This document shows positions 38,236 through 49,035 of a stretch of 64,000 nt of DNA, one piece after another; position 1 is the stretch's first letter; each line of letters opens with the position of its first letter. The notes below the pieces were generated by a model. The model did not search any database, had not been told where the DNA came from, and saw nothing but the letters and a program-made list of their open reading frames with translations. The stretch spans positions 40,169,679-40,233,678 of the forward strand of contig OZ025243.1 of the NCBI GenBank assembly GCA_964019155.1. Direction: 5' to 3'. A program made the position numbers and the translations under genes. The stretch comes from Osedax fenrisi. Taxonomy: Eukaryota; Annelida; Polychaeta; Sabellida; Siboglinidae.

Positions 38236-38676
38236 CTAACTACATAAGTAAGATTGAATGCACGCGAGTTCAGTTATTTCACATTTGTCTGATACGAGTT
38301 GTTTTGAAGTCATTTCAGACATAACTGTCGTAAGCTAAAGAAACTTAACGTGCAAATTAAATTCAATTTATAAAATTATTAGTTATAAATTATAATTGAA
38401 ATTAGAGGAATATTAATATAGAATCCTATTAACAATAATACAAATATAAATACATATGTAACATCTTATAGGTACATCTTATAAGTACGTACATAGATCA
38501 ATATAACATATATTTACTTTAGTTCAAATATAGTTACTTACTTATAAACTATATGTAAAAGACAAACATACATACATATACACATACTTGTACAGTATAT
38601 TTAGGATATATCAGATGCTCTCTAGTATATATGCATACTATAGTATGTACACATTGAAAAATATACGTACAATGTC

Positions 38677-38680
<4 letters not shown>

Positions 38681-38718
<38 letters not shown>

Positions 38719-38907
38719 TACGTTATTAAGGCGATAGGTAAACATAGAAAGTACTATAGTATACTATAGTATACTATTAATAGTACTATTTACATTATTA
38801 TAATCGGTATTGAATTATAATATGATACACGCATATAAAATTATATATAATTATTTACATCTATAAATAACTTAAAACCGAAAATGTGGGTCAGTGTATT
38901 CAATTTA

Positions 38908-38939
<32 letters not shown>
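38681..38939. repeat. (TA)n runs next to the Helitron array
   Basis: TA runs at about 38681-38710 and 38911-38939. The second directly abuts the CTAG end of the leftmost Helitron, whose host-side base on the Helitron strand is T, as the A/T target rule requires. Confidence 0.9.
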
Positions 38940-41635
38940 CTAGCTGTACCCGACCCGGCGTTGCTCGGTTTTTATTATTTTCTTATATATAATATATTAA
39001 TTATAGATATTCCTGATTCTTAATTGCTATATATACTGTATATAATATACAATAAAATAAATGTTAGCTGACATACAAAACAAAGTAGAAAAATATTTCA
39101 AAAAATATATTAAAAAATACAACAAATATTTCAAATATTACAAAATATGTTTTAAAAAAATGTCTAAAACCCAAACCTAAACCCAAACCAAAACCTTACA
39201 CGATCCGGCGTTGCTAGGTTTTTGATTATTTGCCTATTAATTGTAGCTATTCCTGATTATATTTAGCTAATATTTAATTTTTGTCTTCTAACTAATATTT
39301 ACTAATTCTAACTGTATCCGATGTAGACCCAGCGTTGTTCGTTTTTAAGATTATTTGTAAAATATTTGGTAAGATTACAAATAATAATTTCAAATATTAC
39401 AAAATATATTTTAAAAAAGTGTCTAAAAATATTTTAAAAAATATAAAAAATATTTCAACATTGCCAATACAGCCATACCCGAATTTGATTGTTTGCCTAT
39501 TTATTTTTTATTAATTATAGCTATTTCTGATTATTCTAAAATGCAAAAAATATTTAAAATATTACAAAATATGTTTTAAAAAAATTTCGAAAACTCAAAC
39601 CTAAACCCAAACCGTACCCGACCCGGAATTTCTCGGTTTTTGTTTGTTTGCCTATCTATTATTTATTATTTATTAATTAGGGAAATTTCTGATTTATATT
39701 CTATTCTATATTTCTAGTATATACAATTAAATAAAGTTTATCTTTAAAATACAATCAAATGTAGAAAAATATTGTTTATAATATATAGTGAAAAAATATT
39801 TCAAAAAATATTTTAAAAAATACAACAAATATTTCAAATATTACAAAATATGTTGAAAACCCAATCACAAACCATACCAACCCGGCGTTGCTCGGTTTTT
39901 AAATATATGCCTATCTATAATTTATTAATTATAACTATTACTGATTTGGAATTTCTTGCAGTACCCTACCCGACGTTGCTCGGTTTTTTATTATTTGCCT
40001 ATCAATTATTAATTATAGTTATTCCTAATTATGCATAGCTAATCTTTAATTTTATTTATAACTAATATTTAATAATTCTAACTGTATCCGATGTAGATCT
40101 AGCGTTGTTCTTTTTAAGATTTATTCGTAAAATATTTTGTAAAAATACAAAAAATAATTTAAAATATTATAAAATATATTTTAAAAAAGTGTCTAAAAAT
40201 ACTTTTTTAAATATCAAAAATATTTCAACATATTAGTAGCCATACCCGGCGTTGCTAGGTTTTTGATTGTTTGACTATTTATTTTTATTAATTATAGCTA
40301 TTTCTGATTATTCTAAAATATATAATTGCTAAAAAATACAAAAAATATTTAAAATATTACAAAATATGTTTTAAAAAAATGTCGAAATCTCAAACCTAAA
40401 CCCAAATCCAAACAGTACTCGACTCGACATTTATCGGTTTTTGATTGTTTGCCTATTTATTATTTATTAATTAGAGCTATTCCTGGTCCTACAATTCTAG
40501 TATATACAATTAAATAAAATTAAACATATGTAGAAACATATTTTTTTTAATATTTAAAAAATTAGATAACAAATATTTCAAAAAATACAACAGATATTTC
40601 AAATATTCCAAAATATGTTGAAAACCTAAACCCAAACAGTTCCAAATCGGCGTTGCTCGGTTTTTTATTATTTGCCTATCTATCATTTATTAATTATAAC
40701 TATTCCTGATTTGGAATTTCTTGCCGTACCCAACTTTGCTTTACTCGTGGTTTAATAGCTTACCTATCTATTATTTATTATTTATGATTATTCATGATTC
40801 TGCTTTTCATATACAATAACATAAATTGTTGCTAAAATTCAAACAAATTTATACAAATATTAATATCTCAAAAATTAGTGGAAAAATATTTCAAAAATAT
40901 TTCAAATAATATTTAAAAAAATACATCACATATTTCCAATATTACAAAATATTACTTAATAAATATCGAAAACCCAAACCGCACCCTGCGTTGATCGATT
41001 TTTGATTGTTTGCCTATCTATTATTTATTAATTATAGCTATTCCTGATTCTGTATTCCTAGTATACAACAAATATTTCCAAATATTACAAAATATATTTT
41101 TTATAAATATTCTACAAATATTTTAAAAAGTATAATATTTATATCTTATAATATTTATATATTTATTATATAATTATAATATTTTAATTATATCTTAAAA
41201 TAATAATATTTCAACTAATAGTTGAAAAATACAAAAAATATAAATAATATTACAAAATATATTTTAAAAAAATTTCAAAAAAATGTTTAAAATAATTCAA
41301 AAAATTTCAAAAATATTTCAAAAAATGTCAAAAATATTTCAAAAATATTTCAAAAAATTTCAAAAATTTCCAAAAATTTCAAAAAAAAATCAAAAAAAAT
41401 TCAAAAAAATACTTCGAAAAAATGTAAAAAAAATATTTCAAAAAAGCGACGCCGAAGATTTTGGATGACAAAAAATCATTTTAATGGCAAAAAGTCAATT
41501 TTTCAGGTTTTTCTGGGGTACGCGGTAAAAAATTCAAAAAATTTTCCGGACCAAGACCATACTGTTGCAAATTTATTAAGATCGGGTATAAAATATTTTC
41601 GCGACGTACCCCGGTTCTCGAGTTACCTCACCAGA
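38940..41635 (-). mobile_element. Helitron unit 1, non-autonomous, 2,696 bp
   Basis: On the minus strand it starts TCTGGTGAGGTAACTCGAG (from 41635), preceded by host A. It ends with a hairpin region (GAGCAACGCCGGGTCGGGT) and CTAG (38940-38943), followed by host T. This fits the Helitron rule A-TC...CTRR-T. The interior is a chain of monomers, most beginning like the 3' terminus (about 39199, 39605, 39875, 39962, 40245 and 40635). The 5' quarter is a low-complexity run based on AAATATTTC followed by a conserved block of about 190 bp. No gene is present. Confidence 0.8.
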
Positions 41636-41636
41636 T

Positions 41637-41673
<37 letters not shown>

Positions 41674-41702
41674 ATTAAATAGACTTTCTTTTATATAATA
41701 GA
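41636..41702. repeat. Spacer between Helitron units 1 and 2
   Basis: 67 bp: T(AC)n, (AT)n, then ATTAAATAGACTTTCTTTTA and TATAATAGA. The same unique stretch follows the last unit (61909-61973) and lies between units 3 and 4. Its last two bases GA touch CTAG of unit 2, so on the Helitron strand the junction is CTAG then TC. Confidence 0.85.
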
Positions 41703-42027
41703 CTAGCCGTACCCGATCCGCCGTTGCTCGGTTTTGATTATTTTCCTATCTATTATTTATTAATTATAGTTATTCCTGATTTTGCATTACTTACACAGCA
41801 TTACTCGGTTTTTGATTTTTCATTATTTACTAAATATAGCTGTAATCTCGATTTTCGCGATTTTTGATTTTTTTAACATAAATATTTATCTAATATAAAT
41901 ATTTAATTTTTGAGAAAAAAATGCGATTAAACCTAGAGTTCTATATTAAAAAGTTGTATACGAATTTGGATCAATATAAGCCACTTAACCACGTCAAGGT
42001 ATCGTATATAAAGTGGATTTTTACTCA

Positions 42028-42172
42028 CTATTAATTATTTTTTACTATGATTCAACATTGAATTACATCCATATAAAATATTATCTTTAATACATAATGT
42101 CCAATATCAAATTTATTTTTAAACCATTCTGTATCTTTAATTAATGATAAATATACTTTATTTTATGTTAAA
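42028..42172 (-). pseudogene. Decayed duplicate of a helicase-domain segment
   Basis: This segment aligns along its whole length with 43162-43310 in the transposase gene. Shared words in the same order include TTTTTTACTATGATTC, TTATCTTTAATAC or GTCTTTAATAC, TCCAATATC, and CTGTATCT followed by GATAAATATACT. Substitutions and small indels have destroyed the frame. It appears to be a fragment of an older related Helitron that ended up in the 3' flank of the intact gene. Confidence 0.7.
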
Positions 42173-42500
42173 AGTATAATCATTTGCCAGTTTGTATTCT
42201 CGTTATATTACAAAATAATTATAATTTACATAAATATATATGTTTAAATATTTATCAACTATTATGAAAAATTGTGAAAAAACTACAGCCAATCAAATAT
42301 TTTATAAATGTAATGAGACGTCACATGATATTGGAAATAAATTTTAATAAAACCGCAGCCTTAAAGTGAGTTTTACAGGAATTGCAACCTCAAATTTCAT
42401 TGGTGATATATCTAGTTGGTCCGAACTATTATTACTTGTATAATAATATATGTAATAATTTCAATAAAGTAATATCTATTTTTTTTAAATATAGTATATT

Positions 42501-45500
42501 TTATAATACTTCCTTGTATACCACATTCCTAGTCATTCCATTATTTGCAAGAATATACAGTTGATTTTCATCTCTGGCCCTTGAACATCCGACATATAAT
42601 TGACCGTGGGAAAAACACTCGGTTTCCAGATCTAATCCTACTACTTTAAAAGACTGTCCTTGAGATTTGTTTATAGTCATGGAAAAGCACAGTCTTATAG
42701 GGAATTGTAGTCGTTTGAAGTTAAAAGGGTAATCGGAAGGTATTAGTGGAATTTTAGGAATCATAACTTGTTCTCCTTTATATTCCCCTGTCAATATTCT
42801 TGCTTCTATAATATGGTTTTTAAGATTGGTCACTAACAGTCTGGACCCATTACAAAGTCTTGGTGGATCTAAATTTCTAAGTAGAATAATTGGAACGCCA
42901 ACCTTCAATTCTATCATATGATCTGGTAATCCTGGAAGATTAATAGAGTTAAGGAATTCTATTGGGTAATCAACAACTTCATCTTCTTTCACTACTCTAT
43001 CGATTGACATATATAATTTTGGATCTCCAGGAAATAAATTCAATAAACGTTTATTAATATTACATACATTATTATTTTTGGGGGCAAGTATACATCTTTC
43101 GCAAAGCCAATCTTCATCTGAATATTTTTCTAATAAATGTTCATATATTTTTGATATCAATTCATTATGATTTTTTACTATGATTCCACATGGAATTATA
43201 TCCATATTTTCATTTGTCTTTAATACCCCATTTCCAATATCTAATAGATTTTGTTCAAACGACCCTGTATCTCTATTTTTTGATAAATATACTCGCATGT
43301 TTTTTTTTAAAGTTAATTTGTCTATGTATTTCCATAATATTGATGTTTTTAGGCAGGCATTTATATGATCAGCTTTAGTTCCTCTTCGTACTACAGGTAA
43401 AATTTGTCTGAAGTCTCCACTTAGTAATAATGTTATTCCTCCCATTGGTTTTCTATAATTTACTATATCTCTTAACATTCTATCTACTGCCTCAAGAGCA
43501 TATTTATGTGCCATTGTGCACTCATCCCATACAATGAATTTACAGTTTCTGAATTGTTCTGCCTCTTTTGAATTTCTCGTTATGCTACAAATTGAATTTT
43601 CATTTATTTTTATTGGAATTTTAAATGTAGAATGTGCGGTTCTTCCATTTAGTAGTAATGTAGCTGCGATACCCGATGATGCCACAGCCAACGGCTCTGT
43701 TCCCGACATTTTATTCTTAGCTAATAATAAATTTATTAAAAAAGTTTTACCAGTTCCAGCTGGAGCATCTAAAAAGAATAATTTCCCTTCTTCATTAATA
43801 ACACTCTGCAATATATTATTGTATACTAATCTTTGTTCATAATTTAATTTATTCTCATCTATTTGGAGAATCCTATCATAGTTATGTTCATTTGGTATAG
43901 AGGATACCATTTCAATATTTACAAATCCATATTTCTGTAAGGAATCTCCTCCCATTCTTTTAACTATTCCTTGCACGCGTGCCAGAGATCCAAGAAATAT
44001 TTCTTCATTATACTCAATTACTTCTTCGGTATTATGTCTTCTATATTCCAACAAAATATCTTCGCTCATACATTCTCTATTATTCAACCATAATGATGGT
44101 ATATCTGTTATTTCGCAGTGACAAATCATCATTGCGAATAGTTCTCTTATTTTCCTAGGAGATCTAGATATAGATGCTTCTTTTAATGTATTATCCCAGT
44201 GTTCATCATCTTCTAATAGATCTAACATTGCACATGCCTTCTTATATGTATTACATATCACCCCATTAACTGTTCTAATATCTTCGAATGATACTGGTCC
44301 TTTCACAGTAGTTAATAATAGCCGAAGATAGAAGCATTCCAGATTCTTCGGATGTACCGTATATATTCTTCCAATGGTAGATGATTTAAATATCCCTTCA
44401 CTAATTCGATCCCCTTGTAATCTCCTTTTCCATATTCTATTTCCTACTTGCCAAGTATAATATTGCGGGATATCTTGATATAATAAAGTCTTCGCAAAAT
44501 TATCAATCCCGAATAAATCGAAGAAAGATGTAAGCATTGTCTTCGGAGGTATATTAATCCTTTCCCTAACATTACTCTCGGTAAAATAAATCCTTTGCCC
44601 ATTCTCTAAATGAATCACTAATTGAATAATGGCCGGGTATCTTTGATGTATTTGAAAATCTAGTATTCTCCATATTGCCTCGTTACTACTTATATATCTA
44701 GCCATCTGATATCTTTTTATCTCATCGCATTTATCAGTTTCTTCTAATTCAACTATCGCCATATCTGAACCTTTATGAATGTATTTGCAAATATATTTTA
44801 TTGATTTTACGGAATTGCACATTTCAACATTGATATGTGCATTAAATATTTTAGATAATAATGGGCAATAAGGTACAACCCATCTATTATCTATTTGTAT
44901 TTCTTTTCCGTGTATCATTTTAGTCACAATTTGTCCGCCATTATTTGCATCCCTTCTTCTATACAATGGATAACCATCTCTATCAGTTTGTGTTTCTCCT
45001 ATAAAATTCTTAGGGAAATTCTTTGAACATTTTCCATTACTCATGCAAGGAGATTTTATATTTAAATATCCACAAGGACCGTGAATCATATTATTCTTTA
45101 CAGTATTGTATAGTTGTTCATCTTCTATATTTGGAATCTCTGCACTTATTATGCTATCTACTTGAGTTGGTTTAATACTTTCTTGTAACCAACTCAATAA
45201 ATGGGCATGAGGTAAACCCCTTTTTTGCCATTCGATTGTGTACATATAGCATATTTGCTTTCCAAATATATTAGCATTCTTCATCAAGTCCACTAATTTT
45301 AAAACATATTGTCGAAATACTCTAGCCGTTATATCATGTCTATGAATTACTTTTTGATTATTAAATATATTTTCTTTAATTTCTTTCCATTCCGGATTAC
45401 AGGTGAAGGTTATAAATAAATCGGGTTTTCCAAATCTTCTTACATATGCCATTGCATCCTGTTGCCTTTCTCTCATATATCGCGGACTTCCAGTATATGA

Positions 45501-47462
45501 AGACGGCAAAATAACTATTTGTCCTAAATTGTGCGCTTCACCATCATTATTCATTGCATATTTTACATTATCATAATTATCTGTCCTAAGTTGTTCCTGA
45601 TTAAATCTTATAAACGCTAATCTTTCCCCTTCAACCTTAGCATACATATCTGTGGCGTATTGATGATATAATTCTCTAAAGTGTAATATTACATTATAGT
45701 CGTTCTCTCTAACCATTATTAGATAGGCATAATAATTCATGCAAGACATTTTTTTTCCATTTGATTGTTTCAGATTTATTCCATAACCCGATTGACCTTT
45801 CCAAAATATCAGTGGATACTGAAGACAATCATAAGATGGATGCGTTTCATTTATACGTTGTATTGTAGAATCTCTTTTATTTATAATGATATCTCTCTTA
45901 TTAGTACTATCGCCAATCATTAATATTGCTACTTCATTTGTTGTGGGTTTATTGAATCTTCTGGCATGTTCATATGTTGGTCTATAATTTTCTTTGATTA
46001 CTAATTTAAAATTTGGTTCATTATTTCTTTCTAACGCATATTTACTTTCTTTAATCTTATCATTATTGTTATGTAATAAATCTTGTAGTTCTTTAAGCAG
46101 GCTATATCGTAAAAATGGAAAATGTTCATTTCTTCTATTAACTTCCTCTTCATTATTGCCCATAAAATATATTTGCAAATATTTTTCGTCGTTTATTTTT
46201 TCTGGATAAATTGATCCTATTCTATGGTATACTTGTCCTTGTATTTTGAATGTCGGCATGAAGTTTTCTCTTATTATTTTCGATGCACCGAATGATGTCA
46301 TCTGGAATGCAGAATTATAGTTCCTAATATTATTAAAGAAAAGTTTAGAGTCTGGTGATCTATTAAATAATAAATCATTCAGAGGATAAGGTGGTTCTTC
46401 AAGAGTTTCTATCTGTACTTTACCTTGTTTGCAACATATACCTTTAGATTCATTCTTGAATCTCTTCGCCTTACAAAATTTACATATCACATTCATTTGA
46501 CCTATTGATATCCTTTGATCATTATTATAATCAGTATTCTTATTATAGTGGAATGCAGCTTTGTTCCAATCAATGCCAGATACATTACTTCGCCATATAT
46601 TGTATATTCTATCTTTGACATTAATTATATTTGACGATATTTGCAATTGTGCATCTTTTGCTATTTTTAATCTCTTTTTTTTATTTCCATTAGATTCTCT
46701 TTCTAAAGTACGCTTATTATTTATGTTCTGTATTACTAATCGTTCGGACCTCATTTCATTAGTTTCATTCATAATATATCTTCGAAAGTTAACTTTTAAT
46801 TTTTCTAATCTCGTAATCCTCTCTTCTTCTGATTCATTTATATTACATATTTGAGTATTAAACTTTAATTTTTCTAGTCGTGTAACCCTCTCTTCTTTTG
46901 TTTCATGTATATTACATATTCGAGTATTTAACTTTAAGTGTTCTAATCGTATAATTCGCTCTTCCTTTGTTTCATTCATAATAACTACTTGGGTATTAAA
47001 CTTTAAGTTATCTAATCGTGTAATCCTCTCTTCTTTTGTTTCATTCATAATATATGCTTGAGTGTTAATATTTAAATTTTCTAATCTCGTAATCCTCTCT
47101 TCTTTTGTTTCATTCATAATATATGCTTGAGTGTTAATATTTAAGTTTTCTAATCTCGTAATCCTCCCTTCTTCTGTTTCATTTTGTATTCTTCTTTGCG
47201 AGTCTGTAATTTTAGTTTTTAATCTAGTAATCCTCTCTTTTTCTGTTTCATTTTTTATTCTTCTTTTCGAGTCTGTAATTTTAGTTGCTAATCTATGTTG
47301 TCTATTATATTCAGTTTCATTTTTACGCCTTCTAATTGCAACTTCTTTCATAGTAGTCAATCTCGAATTTCTTTCTTGCACACTTTCTTTTTTAACACGG
47401 CTAGTTTTCACCTTTCGTGATAAATTTGAATTTCTTTTTGCCATTCTTTTTAAGTAGTACAT
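42501..47462 (-). CDS. Helitron Rep-helicase transposase (RepHel), intact
   Basis: A single open frame of 1,653 codons; an alternative start is Met7 (MAKRNSNL). It would nick and join DNA by an HUH/Y2 rolling-circle mechanism and unwind it with a Pif1-type helicase. In order: a basic N-terminus with about ten 23-residue repeats (consensus INTQAYIMNETKEERITRLE, residues about 35-280); a Cys cluster C327-x2-C330 and C343-C344; Rep motif FITFTCNPEW (683-692); the metal-binding HAH of GLPHAHLL (H752, H754); paired tyrosines Y890 and Y894 in KYICKYIHKG; Walker A GTGKT (1236-1240); Walker B DEC (1313-1315); GDFRQ (1349-1353); INKSQGQS; and YVGCSRA (R1628). Length is usual for animal RepHel proteins. 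No OTU or endonuclease domain is present. All catalytic residues are retained, so activity is plausible. Confidence 0.95.
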   Translation of the reverse strand: MYYLKRMAKRNSNLSRKVKTSRVKKESVQERNSRLTTMKEVAIRRRKNETEYNRQHRLATKITDSKRRIKNETEKERITRLKTKITDSQRRIQNETEEGRITRLENLNINTQAYIMNETKEERITRLENLNINTQAYIMNETKEERITRLDNLKFNTQVVIMNETKEERIIRLEHLKLNTRICNIHETKEERVTRLEKLKFNTQICNINESEEERITRLEKLKVNFRRYIMNETNEMRSERLVIQNINNKRTLERESNGNKKKRLKIAKDAQLQISSNIINVKDRIYNIWRSNVSGIDWNKAAFHYNKNTDYNNDQRISIGQMNVICKFCKAKRFKNESKGICCKQGKVQIETLEEPPYPLNDLLFNRSPDSKLFFNNIRNYNSAFQMTSFGASKIIRENFMPTFKIQGQVYHRIGSIYPEKINDEKYLQIYFMGNNEEEVNRRNEHFPFLRYSLLKELQDLLHNNNDKIKESKYALERNNEPNFKLVIKENYRPTYEHARRFNKPTTNEVAILMIGDSTNKRDIIINKRDSTIQRINETHPSYDCLQYPLIFWKGQSGYGINLKQSNGKKMSCMNYYAYLIMVRENDYNVILHFRELYHQYATDMYAKVEGERLAFIRFNQEQLRTDNYDNVKYAMNNDGEAHNLGQIVILPSSYTGSPRYMRERQQDAMAYVRRFGKPDLFITFTCNPEWKEIKENIFNNQKVIHRHDITARVFRQYVLKLVDLMKNANIFGKQICYMYTIEWQKRGLPHAHLLSWLQESIKPTQVDSIISAEIPNIEDEQLYNTVKNNMIHGPCGYLNIKSPCMSNGKCSKNFPKNFIGETQTDRDGYPLYRRRDANNGGQIVTKMIHGKEIQIDNRWVVPYCPLLSKIFNAHINVEMCNSVKSIKYICKYIHKGSDMAIVELEETDKCDEIKRYQMARYISSNEAIWRILDFQIHQRYPAIIQLVIHLENGQRIYFTESNVRERINIPPKTMLTSFFDLFGIDNFAKTLLYQDIPQYYTWQVGNRIWKRRLQGDRISEGIFKSSTIGRIYTVHPKNLECFYLRLLLTTVKGPVSFEDIRTVNGVICNTYKKACAMLDLLEDDEHWDNTLKEASISRSPRKIRELFAMMICHCEITDIPSLWLNNRECMSEDILLEYRRHNTEEVIEYNEEIFLGSLARVQGIVKRMGGDSLQKYGFVNIEMVSSIPNEHNYDRILQIDENKLNYEQRLVYNNILQSVINEEGKLFFLDAPAGTGKTFLINLLLAKNKMSGTEPLAVASSGIAATLLLNGRTAHSTFKIPIKINENSICSITRNSKEAEQFRNCKFIVWDECTMAHKYALEAVDRMLRDIVNYRKPMGGITLLLSGDFRQILPVVRRGTKADHINACLKTSILWKYIDKLTLKKNMRVYLSKNRDTGSFEQNLLDIGNGVLKTNENMDIIPCGIIVKNHNELISKIYEHLLEKYSDEDWLCERCILAPKNNNVCNINKRLLNLFPGDPKLYMSIDRVVKEDEVVDYPIEFLNSINLPGLPDHMIELKVGVPIILLRNLDPPRLCNGSRLLVTNLKNHIIEARILTGEYKGEQVMIPKIPLIPSDYPFNFKRLQFPIRLCFSMTINKSQGQSFKVVGLDLETECFSHGQLYVGCSRARDENQLYILANNGMTRNVVYKEVL

Positions 47463-47584
47463 TTATACATCATTTTGTATATATACGTTAAGTATATAGT
47501 AGATATATGTATCAAATTTATAAATTTTTAACATAACCAAATAATTATGTTTAATTATACTATATAGTATATATACTATAATAT

Positions 47585-47641
<57 letters not shown>

Positions 47642-48137
47642 TATATAAACTCTAGTAACAATAAAATAAAAATATTAACTATATAAATAAAATACAAAAT
47701 AACTACAAAATATAAAATAACTATGTTTAATTATACTAATAAATTATAATATTAATTATTATACTATACATATATAATGGTTTTATATATATATATATAT
47801 ACATATTTTATAAACTTTAGTAACAATAAATAACAATATTAATTATATTAATAATAAATATATAATAGATATATAATGCTAACGTTTTATATTGATAATT
47901 GTTTAGTAAATAAACTTTTTATATTGCTTAGTTACATAAAAGATATTTAGAATATGTATTCGTAAAATCTTTGGTAATATGGTAATAATTGACCAATTAT
48001 AATAATTGTTATTTTAAAAATAAACAAATTATAAATATATATATATATATTTAAAATATCGTAAAATCTTTGGTAATATGGTAATAATTGACCAATTATA
48101 ATAATTGTTATTTTAAAAATAAACAAATTATAAATAT

Positions 48138-48187
<50 letters not shown>

Positions 48188-48224
48188 ACTATATACTTAA
48201 CGTATATATTAGATTATATATAGT

Positions 48225-48262
<38 letters not shown>

Positions 48263-49035
48263 AATTTGTAAATGTTTAACATAACCAAATAAATATTTTT
48301 AATTATACTATTAAATTATAATATTAATTATTATATATATATATTGTTTTCCTATATATTATTTATTAATGTTAGCTGTTTCATATCTAGTATACAACAA
48401 TTGTTTATTTTAATATATGTTTATTTAAATATATCAAAATATATTTTTTTTAAATGTTCTAAAAATATTTATATAATTAAATCTTTTAATTATATCTTAA
48501 AATAATAATATTTCAACAATTAGTTAAAATATAAAAAATATTTCAAATAATATTCAAATAATATTTTAAAAAATACAAAAAATATTACAAAATATATTTT
48601 AAAAAATGTCGAAAAAAATTTACAATAATATTAAAAAAAATGTTTAAAAATATTTCAAAAAAAATGTTTAAAAATATTACAAAAATATGTATAAATGTTA
48701 ACAAAATTTCATAAAATATCCACAAAATTTACAAAAATATTTAAAAAAAACTATTCAAAAATATTTCAAAAAATAATATAAAAAATACAACAAATATTTC
48801 CAAATATTACAAAATATATTTTTTATAAATGTTCTACAAATATTTTAAAAAGTATAATATTTATATCTTATAATATTTATATATTTATTATATAATTATA
48901 ATATTTTAATTATATCTTAAAATAATAATATTACAAAATATATTTTAAAAAAATGTCAAAAAAATGTCCACAAAAATGTTTACAAATATTTCAAACAAAT
49001 GTTGAAAATATTTAAAAAAAAATGTTTAAAAATAT
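47463..49035. other. AT-rich 5' flank of the transposase gene
   Basis: No other gene is present. Pure TA runs lie at about 47587-47636, 48129-48184 and 48225-48260. A segment near 47470-47580 (ACGTTAAGTATATAGTAGAT, CAAATTTATAAAT, AACATAACCAAATAA) recurs in altered form at 48180-48310. From about 48350 the sequence resembles the inside of the array monomers. Any promoter for the transposase must lie here, but I cannot identify it. Confidence 0.55.
47961..48155. repeat. Tandem duplication, period 99 bp
   Basis: CGTAAAATCTTTGGTAATAT and the following 70 or so bases occur at 47961 and again at 48060, essentially identical, each running into a TA tract. This is a recent duplication upstream of the transposase gene. 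Confidence 0.9.

Noticed and set aside
39160..39200. Telomere-like AAACCTAAACCC repeats
   Set aside because: They are irregular, only about 20-30 bp each, and always attached to the Helitron monomer hairpin rather than forming a telomeric array.
43180..47457. Plus-strand frames over the transposase gene
   Set aside because: They are shadows of the minus-strand gene with no independent motif.
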